DNA from: Planktomarina sp.
GTDB lineage: Bacteria; Pseudomonadota; Alphaproteobacteria; Rhodobacterales; Rhodobacteraceae
Length of the DNA stretch: 32,469 nt
Assembly: GCA_020630015.1 (NCBI GenBank)
Contig: JAHDCF010000036.1
Coordinates: forward strand, 1 to 32,469
Direction of reading: 5' to 3'
Shown here: piece after piece, positions 26,055 to 32,469 of the stretch
Position numbering within the stretch: position 1 is the first letter of the stretch
How the letters are laid out: every line of letters starts with the position of its first letter
Position numbers and translations under genes: made by a program
The notes under the pieces: generated by a model
What the model was told of the DNA's origin: nothing
The model's database searches: none
What the model saw: only the letters and a program-made list of their open reading frames with translations

Positions 26055-26088
26055 ACCTCAGACATCGAAAAAAGGCGGTTTGATCAAA

Positions 26089-26976
26089 ATGGTAAATTCA
26101 GTACAGGCGGAAAAAGTTAAAGGCGGACAAGGGTTTATCGCGGCACTTGATCAAAGTGGCGGATCCACCCCAAAGGCCCTGCGGCTTTATGGCGTTGAAG
26201 AAACAGCCTATTCCAATGATGATGAAATGTATGACCAAATCCACGCCATGCGGACGCGGATCATCAAATCACCTGACTTCACCGGCGACAAAGTATTGGG
26301 TGCCATCTTGTTTGAAAACACGATGGACCGGCAAATCGATGGCAAGCCATCTTCACAATATCTATGGGAAGATCGCGGCGTGGTTCCCTTCTTGAAAGTT
26401 GACAAAGGATTGGATGATCCAAGCAACGGTGTTCAGTTGATGAAACCAATTCCGGGTCTTGATGGATTGTGCCGTCGGGCCGCTGAAATGGGTATCTTTG
26501 GAACCAAGATGCGGTCCGTCATCGGGGCCGCAAATGCCGAAGGAATCAAGGCCAACGTGGCCCAACAGTTTGAATTCGGTCGTCAAATCCTGTCGCATGG
26601 GTTGGTGCCAATTCTAGAGCCTGAGGTCACAATCTCTATTTCAGACAAGGCCGCGGCCGAAGATATGCTGCGTGCAGAAATCTTGTCGCATCTGGATGCC
26701 TCAGAACACAACATCATGTTGAAGCTGACCCTGCCTGAAACGGCCAACCATTACAAAGATCTGATCAATCACCCCCGTGTTTTAAGTGTGGTTGCATTGT
26801 CAGGGGGATACAGCCGCGCAGAGGCGAATGAACGTCTTTCGCAAAACACCGGCATGATCGCCAGCTTTTCTCGCGCGTTGACCGAGGGCCTTTCAGCCCA
26901 ACAAAGTGATGCAGAGTTTGATGCAACTTTGGCAGGAACGATCGACAGCATTTACGCCGCGTCGATTGCGGGCTGA
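26089..26976 (+). CDS. fba: class I fructose-bisphosphate aldolase
   Basis: The enzyme splits fructose 1,6-bisphosphate through a Schiff base, with no metal. The 295-residue product has GQGFIAALDQSGGSTPKAL, YSNDDEMYDQIHAMRTRI, the lysine-bearing VPFLKVDKG, IFGTKMRS, LEPEV and the Schiff-base lysine K212 in IMLKLTLPE. VALSGGYSRAEANE binds the phosphate. This is the short bacterial class I type known from Staphylococcus aureus FdA. I chose the ATG at 26089, with AAGGCGG about ten bases upstream; a TTG at 26080 sits too close to it. It has its own good promoter. Confidence 0.95.
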   Translation: MVNSVQAEKVKGGQGFIAALDQSGGSTPKALRLYGVEETAYSNDDEMYDQIHAMRTRIIKSPDFTGDKVLGAILFENTMDRQIDGKPSSQYLWEDRGVVPFLKVDKGLDDPSNGVQLMKPIPGLDGLCRRAAEMGIFGTKMRSVIGAANAEGIKANVAQQFEFGRQILSHGLVPILEPEVTISISDKAAAEDMLRAEILSHLDASEHNIMLKLTLPETANHYKDLINHPRVLSVVALSGGYSRAEANERLSQNTGMIASFSRALTEGLSAQQSDAEFDATLAGTIDSIYAASIAG

Positions 26977-26997
26977 GTCTTTTCAGCAACATTTTCA

Positions 26998-27030
26998 GGG
27001 TGTTGGCACGCAAAATTGTGGCCAACACCC
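26998..27030. terminator. hairpin after fba
   Basis: GGGTGTTGGC (26998-27007) pairs with GCCAACACCC (27021-27030), with extra CAC/GTG pairing in the loop. No T-run follows on the plus strand. It may trim or stabilise the fba mRNA or act as a weak or Rho-assisted end. Confidence 0.55.
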
Positions 27031-27087
27031 AATAAATTCAATGATTTGCCACAATCTTGCCCCGGATCATCCTTAGGGCAAGTCCTT

Positions 27088-27390
27088 ATGAACAAGAAGC
27101 GCAACCGCCCTGCACTTGGCCCTGTGGCCCTTGTGCTGGTGTCTTTGACACTGGCTGCGTATTTCTGTTTTGCGGCGGTCCAAGGGGATTATGGCGTTAT
27201 GCGCCGCGCCGAGGTAGAGGCCGAAGCGAAAGCCCTTCATCTTGAACTTGCGGCACTTACCCAAGAAATCGAATTGATGGAAAACAAGACACGTCGATTG
27301 TCGGATGATTTCTTGGATCTTGATCTTCTGGATCAACAAGCACGAGATGTTTTGGGGCTGATCCGCCCTGACGAAATCGTCGTTCAATAA
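27088..27390 (+). CDS. ftsB: septum formation initiator, FtsB/DivIC family
   Basis: FtsB-type proteins join FtsL and FtsQ in the divisome at midcell. The product has 100 residues. A short basic N-terminus (NKKRNRP) precedes one membrane helix (VALVLVSLTLAAYFCFAAV). A coiled coil follows (about 40-72, AEVEAEAKALHLELAALTQ), then a short conserved end, DLLDQQARDVLGLIRPDEIVV. The ATG at 27088 is chosen because it gives the family N-terminus; the frame extends 24 codons left without similarity. Its place just before pdhA is usual in alphaproteobacteria. Confidence 0.87.
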   Translation: MNKKRNRPALGPVALVLVSLTLAAYFCFAAVQGDYGVMRRAEVEAEAKALHLELAALTQEIELMENKTRRLSDDFLDLDLLDQQARDVLGLIRPDEIVVQ

Positions 27391-27480
27391 CCAAAAACAC
27401 ACGAAACCTTGACAACTGTGCTGGCGCAATCCGTCCGCGCAATGGAAATGCTTTCCTTTTTCATCAAAGCCATGTAAGAG

Positions 27481-27504
27481 ATAGTTTAACGCTAAACTAT
27501 TTTT
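27481..27504 (+). promoter_or_regulatory. perfect 20-bp palindrome upstream of pdhA
   Basis: ATAGTTTA-ACGC-TAAACTAT is an exact inverted repeat with a four-base centre. It is followed by TTTTT and then the GAGGGA ribosome binding site of pdhA. It could be an operator for a dimeric regulator of the pyruvate dehydrogenase genes or a weak terminator or attenuator after ftsB. I do not recognise it as a named motif. Confidence 0.6.
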
Positions 27505-27513
27505 GAGGGACCG

Positions 27514-28506
27514 ATGGCCAAGAAGAAATCCACCGCAAATGTCTCAAAGGATGAACTTCTGTCCTTCTATAAAGAGATGCTGTTGATCCGACGTTTCGAA
27601 GAAAAAGCCGGGCAACTGTATGGGATGGGTCTGATCGGTGGCTTTTGTCACCTTTATATTGGCCAAGAAGCCGTGGTCGTTGGTTTAGAGGCCGCTGCCG
27701 AAGAAGGCGACAAACGTGTAACCTCTTATCGCGATCATGGGCATATGTTGGCCTGCGGTATGGAACCCAATGGTGTGATGGCCGAATTGACGGGCCGCGA
27801 AGGTGGATATTCCAAGGGTAAAGGCGGATCCATGCATATGTTCTCGAAAGAGAAGCATTTTTATGGCGGCCACGGCATTGTTGGCGCGCAGGTGCCAATC
27901 GGGGCTGGTCTGGCCTTTGCGGACAAATACCTTGGCAATGGGCGTGTAACATTTGCCTATTTCGGGGATGGTGCCGCGAACCAAGGTCAGGTTTACGAAA
28001 CATTCAACATGGCCGCCCTGTGGGATTTGCCGGTGGTATTTGTGATCGAAAACAACCAATACGCCATGGGCACAGCGCAGCAACGATCAACGTCTTCGCC
28101 CGAAATTTATGAACGTGGCAAAGCCTTTGGTATCCCGGGTGAGGCCGTGGATGGCATGGATGTTTTGGCCGTTAAAGCCGCCGGTGAAAAGGCCGTGGGT
28201 CACTGCAGATCGGGCAAAGGCCCCTACATCCTTGAGGTTAAAACCTATCGCTATCGTGGGCATTCCATGTCTGATCCCGCAAAATACCGGACACGCGAAG
28301 AAGTTCAAAAAATGCGCGATGAAAAAGATCCAATTGATCACGTGCGCGACATGTTGATCACCGGCAAACATGCATCCGAAGATGAACTCAAGGCCATCGA
28401 CAAAGATATCAAAAAGATCGTCAACGAAAGTGCCGAATTTGCCAAAGAAAGCCCAGAACCGGCTGTCGAAGAATTGTGGACCGATATCTATGCGGAGGTA
28501 GTGTAA
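27514..28506 (+). CDS. pdhA: pyruvate dehydrogenase E1 component, alpha subunit
   Basis: E1 decarboxylates pyruvate on thiamine diphosphate and passes the acetyl unit to lipoyl groups. The 330-residue product has [43 protein letters not shown] and [13 protein letters not shown]. The ThDP motif spans GDGAANQG (from 151) to ENN (179-181). [19 protein letters not shown] near 250-270 holds the mobile regulatory-loop region of E1-alpha. It starts with GAGGGA upstream of the ATG. pdhB follows after one base. Confidence 0.97.
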   Translation: MAKKKSTANVSKDELLSFYKEMLLIRRFEEKAGQLYGMGLIGGFCHLYIGQEAVVVGLEAAAEEGDKRVTSYRDHGHMLACGMEPNGVMAELTGREGGYSKGKGGSMHMFSKEKHFYGGHGIVGAQVPIGAGLAFADKYLGNGRVTFAYFGDGAANQGQVYETFNMAALWDLPVVFVIENNQYAMGTAQQRSTSSPEIYERGKAFGIPGEAVDGMDVLAVKAAGEKAVGHCRSGKGPYILEVKTYRYRGHSMSDPAKYRTREEVQKMRDEKDPIDHVRDMLITGKHASEDELKAIDKDIKKIVNESAEFAKESPEPAVEELWTDIYAEVV

Positions 28507-28507
28507 A

Positions 28508-29866
28508 ATGGCGACTGAAATTCTTATGCCCGCATTGTCCCCCACCATGGAAGAGGGAACATTGGCCAAGTGGCTGATTAAAGAGGGCGATACGGTTTCA
28601 TCCGGGGATATCCTTGCGGAAATCGAAACCGACAAAGCCACAATGGAATTCGAAGCCGTGGACGAAGGTGTTGTCGGTAAGATTTTGGTGGCCGAAGGCA
28701 CGTCTGGTGTCAAAGTGAACACCGCAATCGCCGTTTTGATCGAAGAGGGTGAAAGCGCAGATTCAATCGCATCGTCAGCCACCCCTGCCCCAGCCGAACC
28801 GGAACCTTCAGAGGCGACGCAAACACCCGTTGCCGCCCCTGTTCAGGCCCGTGTGATCGAGGAAGAGTTGCCAGAGGGCACCACATACAAAACCCAAACC
28901 GTTCGCGAGGCATTGCGCGATGCGATGTCTGAAGAAATGCGTAGTGATGAAACCGTCTATTTGATGGGTGAAGAGGTCGCGGAATACCAAGGCGCCTATA
29001 AGGTCAGCCAAGGGATGTTGGATGAATTCGGATCCAAACGCGTGATCGACACGCCCATTACCGAACATGGTTTTACCGGCATTGCCGTCGGGGCTGCCTT
29101 TGGCGGCTTGCGCCCGATTGTGGAATTTATGACCTTCAACTTTGCGATGCAGGCCATCGATCAGATCATCAATTCCGCGGCAAAGACACTTTATATGTCA
29201 GGCGGTCAAATGGGTGCGCCGATGGTGTTTCGTGGGCCAAACGGCGCCGCCGCACGTGTTGGCGCGCAGCACAGCCAAGATTACGCCGCTTGGTATGCAC
29301 ATATTCCCGGGTTGAAAGTGGTGCAGCCCTATTCGGCAGCAGATGCGAAGGGTCTTTTGAAATCTGCCATTCGTGATCCCAATCCCGTGATTTTCTTGGA
29401 AAATGAAATCCTGTACGGCCAATCCTTTGAAGTGCCGGATATGGACGATTACACGGTGCCAATTGGCAAAGCTCGTATCTGGCAGGAAGGCGATGATATC
29501 ACCCTGGTCAGCTTCGGGATCGGAATGAAATATGCGTTGGAGGCGGCTGAAATCCTTGGGGCCGAAGGCATCAGCGTAGAGGTGATCGACCTGCGATCAA
29601 TACGTCCACTGGATACCGAAACGATTATTAATTCAGTCATGAAAACAAATCGTTGCGTCACCATCGAAGAAGGTTTTCCGGTGTGTTCCATCGGAAATCA
29701 TATCTCATCAGTTTTGATGCAAGAGGCATTTGATTATTTGGACGCCCCGGTGATCAATTGCACAGGAAAAGACGTGCCAATGCCATATGCGGCAAATCTT
29801 GAAAAACTGGCCCTCGTGACAACGGATGAAGTGGTGTCAGCCGCAAAATCTGTTTTGTATCGATAA
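28508..29866 (+). CDS. pdhB: pyruvate dehydrogenase E1 beta subunit with N-terminal lipoyl domain
   Basis: E1-beta completes the thiamine-dependent active site. The 452-residue product is longer than the usual 325 because a lipoyl domain (about 1-78) precedes it, with the lipoylated lysine K43 in [13 protein letters not shown] flexible acidic, Ala/Pro-rich linker (about 82-120) leads to the transketolase-like E1-beta core. That core contains [54 protein letters not shown] and [10 protein letters not shown]. The GGAGG before the ATG is clear. A lipoyl-bearing E1-beta is a known alphaproteobacterial feature. Confidence 0.97.
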   Translation: MATEILMPALSPTMEEGTLAKWLIKEGDTVSSGDILAEIETDKATMEFEAVDEGVVGKILVAEGTSGVKVNTAIAVLIEEGESADSIASSATPAPAEPEPSEATQTPVAAPVQARVIEEELPEGTTYKTQTVREALRDAMSEEMRSDETVYLMGEEVAEYQGAYKVSQGMLDEFGSKRVIDTPITEHGFTGIAVGAAFGGLRPIVEFMTFNFAMQAIDQIINSAAKTLYMSGGQMGAPMVFRGPNGAAARVGAQHSQDYAAWYAHIPGLKVVQPYSAADAKGLLKSAIRDPNPVIFLENEILYGQSFEVPDMDDYTVPIGKARIWQEGDDITLVSFGIGMKYALEAAEILGAEGISVEVIDLRSIRPLDTETIINSVMKTNRCVTIEEGFPVCSIGNHISSVLMQEAFDYLDAPVINCTGKDVPMPYAANLEKLALVTTDEVVSAAKSVLYR

Positions 29867-29878
29867 GGAGATCCCGTC

Positions 29879-31150
29879 ATGCCGATCGAGATTTTGATGC
29901 CCGCCCTATCCCCCACCATGGAAGAGGGAACCTTGGCCAAATGGTTGGTCAAAGAAGGGGATAAAGTTCAATCTGGTGATTTGATTGCTGAAATCGAAAC
30001 CGACAAAGCCACGATGGAATTTGAAGCCGTGGACGAGGGGATCGTGGGCAAGATCATGGTGCCAGAAGGCACCGCCGGTGTGAAAGTGAACACCGTTATT
30101 GCCGTTTTGGCCGAAGATGGCGAAGACATCAGCGATGCCAGCCCATCCCCAGCGGCACCCCCCGCCCAAGCAGCACAAGAAAAGGCACCTGCCCCCACAC
30201 AGGCACCCCCGGCACCGGCAGCCGCAGCCGCCGAAGATGGGACACGTGTTTTTGCGTCACCTTTGGCCCGACGCATTGCGGCGGATAAGGGTCTTGATCT
30301 TAATGCCATCCAAGGGTCGGGTCCACGCGGTCGCATTGTAAAGGCCGATGTTGAAGGTGTGACGAATTCCACTGCGCCAAAGGCAATTTCTTCACCTTCT
30401 GCATCTGCGGCACCAGCCGCAGCGGTGGATCCATCATCCGTCGAAGCCATGTATCAAGGGCGTGAATTCACAACCGTCCCTCTGGATGGAATGCGCAAGA
30501 CAATCGCAGCGCGCTTAACCGAAGCAAAGCAAACAATACCGCATTTTTATCTGCGTCGCGAGATCAAGCTGGATAATCTGCTGGCATTCCGCAAGCAGAT
30601 CAACGCACAGCTTGCCGCCCGGGAGGTGAAGCTATCTATTAATGACTTCATCATCAAAGCATGTGCCCTTGCCTTGCAAACCGTTCCTGCGGCCAATGCA
30701 GTTTGGGCCGGTGATCGTGTTTTGCAAATGAAAGCCAGCGATGTGGCTGTGGCCGTGGCAATCGAAGGCGGATTGTTTACACCGGTTTTGCAAGACGCCG
30801 ACACCAAGTCTTTGTCCGCGCTTTCCACGGAAATGAAAGATCTTGCCGGGCGCGCTCGGGATCGCAAATTAGCCCCACATGAATACCTAGGTGGCAGTTT
30901 CGCGATTTCAAACCTGGGCATGATGGGCATCGAAAATTTTGATGCCGTGATTAACCCACCGCATGGTGCAATTTTGGCGGTTGGTGCGGGCATCAAGAAA
31001 CCAATTGTGGAAGACGATCAAATCGTAACAGCGACAATGATGTCGGTGACTTTGTCCGTCGATCACCGGGTGATTGATGGCGCGTTGGGCGCTGAATTGT
31101 TGGATGCAATTGTGTCCAACTTGGAAAACCCGATTGGAATGCTGGCCTAA
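29879..31150 (+). CDS. pdhC: dihydrolipoamide acetyltransferase (E2 of pyruvate dehydrogenase)
   Basis: E2 forms the core of the complex and transfers the acetyl group from lipoyl to CoA. The 423-residue product has one lipoyl domain (about 1-78, K43 in [12 protein letters not shown]) and a Pro/Ala-rich linker. The E3/E1-binding domain comes next (about 122-158, [16 protein letters not shown] and [13 protein letters not shown]), then a second linker and the catalytic domain (from about 195). The active site is H396-R-V-I-D400-G in [21 protein letters not shown] lies upstream of the ATG. No lpd (E3) gene follows in the window; cysE is convergent. Confidence 0.97.
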   Translation: MPIEILMPALSPTMEEGTLAKWLVKEGDKVQSGDLIAEIETDKATMEFEAVDEGIVGKIMVPEGTAGVKVNTVIAVLAEDGEDISDASPSPAAPPAQAAQEKAPAPTQAPPAPAAAAAEDGTRVFASPLARRIAADKGLDLNAIQGSGPRGRIVKADVEGVTNSTAPKAISSPSASAAPAAAVDPSSVEAMYQGREFTTVPLDGMRKTIAARLTEAKQTIPHFYLRREIKLDNLLAFRKQINAQLAAREVKLSINDFIIKACALALQTVPAANAVWAGDRVLQMKASDVAVAVAIEGGLFTPVLQDADTKSLSALSTEMKDLAGRARDRKLAPHEYLGGSFAISNLGMMGIENFDAVINPPHGAILAVGAGIKKPIVEDDQIVTATMMSVTLSVDHRVIDGALGAELLDAIVSNLENPIGMLA

Positions 31151-31160
31151 GGTAAGGTTA

Positions 31161-31184
31161 GTGCGGGCGAATTATTGCCCGCAC
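31161..31184. terminator. hairpin between pdhC and cysE
   Basis: GTGCGGGC/GCCCGCAC form a perfect 8-bp stem with loop GAATTATT. It begins 10 bases after the pdhC stop and also covers the last codons and stop of convergent cysE. There is no T-run on either side, so its role as terminator is uncertain. Confidence 0.5.
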
Positions 31185-31984
31185 CCCGCATTCAAAAGCT
31201 GATCCATTGTCACAGATGGCTGATCGCATCCGGCCTCGCCCACGATTTTTGCCGGTACGCCCGCCACAGTTTTGCACGGTGGAACTTCTTGCAAAACAAC
31301 AGAACCCGCCGCAATCCGGCTGCAATGTCCGATTTTAATATTACCCAAAACCTTCGCCCCGGCCCCGATGAGAACCCCATTGCCAATCTTTGGATGGCGA
31401 TCATCATCTTCTTTGCCAGTTCCACCCAGTGTAACGGAATGCAGCATCGAAACGTTATCGCCCACGACCGCAGTTTCACCTATGACGATGGAATGCGCGT
31501 GATCGATCATGATGCCCTTGCCGACTTTTGCGGCGGGATGGATATCAACGCCAAACACCTCTGACACGCGGGATTGAACATAATATGCAAGATCTTTGCG
31601 GCCTTCGGTCCATAACCAATGGGCAATCCGGTACGATTGGATCGCCTGAAAACCTTTGAAAAACAAAATCGGTTGGATCAGGCTGTGGCACGCTGGATCG
31701 CGTTCATAGACAGCCACCAAATCTGCACGCGCAGCATGTGCCAATTCTTTGTTTTCAAAGGCCGCATCTGCGACTTCACGCAGAATTTGTTCTGGCATGG
31801 CGTCTGTCGCCAATTTGCGGGATGCGCGACAAGACAAAGCTTGGATCAAACTTGTATGGTGCAAAATGTTTGAATGCACCAAACCTGCAAGGGCGGGTTC
31901 GGCTGCGATTGCTGAATTTGCTTCTGTTAAAATTTGATCCCAAATTGGATCAAGCTCAGTCACTTTGGGGTTTGAACGTGCCAT
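31172..31984 (-). CDS. cysE: serine O-acetyltransferase
   Basis: CysE makes O-acetylserine from serine and acetyl-CoA, the committed step to cysteine. The product has 270 residues. The N-terminal helical domain (about 1-140) has DPIWDQILTEANSAIAAEP and ACHSLIQPILFFKGFQAIQSYRIAHWLW. The left-handed beta-helix follows with GVDIHPAAKVGKGIMIDHAHS, IVIGETAVVGDNVSMLHSVT and LGGTGKEDDDRHPKIG. The hexapeptide repeats continue to VAGVPAKIVG. AAAGGAA lies before the ATG at 31984. It lies 69 bases downstream of the GTA gene on the same strand, so it may partly share transcription with it. Confidence 0.96.
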   Translation of the reverse strand: MARSNPKVTELDPIWDQILTEANSAIAAEPALAGLVHSNILHHTSLIQALSCRASRKLATDAMPEQILREVADAAFENKELAHAARADLVAVYERDPACHSLIQPILFFKGFQAIQSYRIAHWLWTEGRKDLAYYVQSRVSEVFGVDIHPAAKVGKGIMIDHAHSIVIGETAVVGDNVSMLHSVTLGGTGKEDDDRHPKIGNGVLIGAGAKVLGNIKIGHCSRIAAGSVVLQEVPPCKTVAGVPAKIVGEAGCDQPSVTMDQLLNAGCGQ

Positions 31985-32053
31985 GCCGTTTCCTTTGCGA
32001 TGCCCGATTTGTTTCTAACACGAATAAAACGGACAACGCAAAGTGGTATGAAA

Positions 32054-32469
32054 TCACAAAGTGGTGCTTAGGTCCGAAAACAAGCCCGGCCCATAAACAT
32101 CAGACATTTGCGCCACTTGGATCACGATATCCCCTGTCGCACCATCTTCGTTGATTTGGGTATTTGAATACGTCCATTGGGGTTCTGTGACGAAAGTTTC
32201 GCGCAAAAGGGCCCCATTTTTCCAAATCTTCACCTGATATCTCTCTTGGTTTTCAAAAATGGGAACATCTGCCACATTCCATCCATCGACCACCGATCTG
32301 CTGCGTCGGATCCATGATGCGATCAAATCCCCATTTTCGACGGTTGCTTGCAAGAATGCAGGCGCAAAGGGGCGCAATCCATTTCCCTTGAAGGAATGAG
32401 AAAGCTGAGAATACATTTGATCTGTGTAAGGCCTGCTGGCCGGCCCGATGCGGTAAAAACGTTGCGTAT
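32054..32469 (-). CDS. GTA host-specificity / baseplate protein (g15-type), C-terminal part
   Basis: The frame is open to the right edge, so only the last 137 or so residues are seen. Reading from the edge it contains FYRIGPASRPYTDQMYSQL, then FKGNGLRPFAPAFLQATVEN, then GDLIASWIRRSRSVVDGW and QVKIWKNGALLRET. This matches, from memory, the C-terminus of the large last structural gene (g15, rcc01698-like) of Rhodobacter-type gene transfer agents: a GPA start, G-GLRPYAPAHL, and a fibronectin-like D--L-WIRR--R--G-W domain. It implies that the rest of a GTA cluster lies beyond the right edge. The gene ends with TGA at 32056-32054. Similar tails in phage baseplate proteins are the alternative. Confidence 0.82.
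   Translation of the reverse strand, partial: TQRFYRIGPASRPYTDQMYSQLSHSFKGNGLRPFAPAFLQATVENGDLIASWIRRSRSVVDGWNVADVPIFENQERYQVKIWKNGALLRETFVTEPQWTYSNTQINEDGATGDIVIQVAQMSDVYGPGLFSDLSTTL

Noticed and set aside
27409-27414. Consensus TTGACA upstream of pdhA as a promoter -35
   Set aside because: The bases 15-19 positions downstream are GC-rich and contain no -10-like hexamer, so I do not list it as a promoter.
1-32469. CRISPR arrays, insertion sequences, integrases, toxin-antitoxin or defence genes
   Set aside because: I looked for spaced repeats, transposase motifs and terminal inverted repeats and saw none; the window is core chromosome apart from the GTA gene at the edge.

Overview
The window looks like chromosomal core sequence from a marine alphaproteobacterium of the Rhodobacterales (Roseobacter group) with moderate GC. 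This rests on gene content and order: lptF-lptG-lptD-surA-pdxA-rsmA, prfA-prmC-DUF4167, pgk-fba-ftsB-pdhABC, a PdhB with its own lipoyl domain, TGA-N9-TCA iron boxes, and the tail of a Rhodobacter-type gene transfer agent (GTA) gene at the right edge. I see no insertion sequence, CRISPR array, integrase, toxin-antitoxin pair or defence island, and codon use looks even throughout.

Left part (1-8,460). A partial tRNA-Ser(GCU) lies at the edge on the minus strand. A 350-base stretch without a convincing gene follows, then a possible 28-residue microprotein and a bidirectional terminator shared with ndk. An ABC-F ATPase, a MarC-type membrane protein and a membrane-anchored retropepsin-like protease run rightward. 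holC and pepA run leftward, with holC starting on a TTG inside the pepA stop. From 6,268 a tightly coupled rightward operon builds and services the outer membrane (lptF, lptG, lptD, surA) and continues into pdxA and rsmA.

Middle (13,587-20,900). DUF4167, prmC and prfA run leftward (translation termination). Next come a small secreted cysteine-rich protein and a DUF1499 protein overlapping tail to tail. A compact leftward operon encodes an M20 amidohydrolase, an agmatinase and a guanidinobutyrase-like ureohydrolase, which together suggest breakdown of guanidino compounds to urea plus putrescine or GABA. mazG diverges from it across only 51 bases.

Right part (20,890-32,469). A periplasmic Fe(III)-binding protein gene sits behind two tandem iron-Rhodo-box operators. 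A DUF3179 protein, a one-helix membrane protein and two tandem cyclophilins follow. The central-carbon block then runs rightward: pgk, class I fba with a near-consensus promoter, ftsB, and pdhA-pdhB-pdhC without lpd. cysE and the 3' end of the GTA g15-type host-specificity gene close the window on the minus strand.

I found no clear new multi-gene system. The best leads are the tandem iron operators, the 20-bp palindrome before pdhA, the guanidino operon, the GTA edge, and the microprotein candidate beside ndk.
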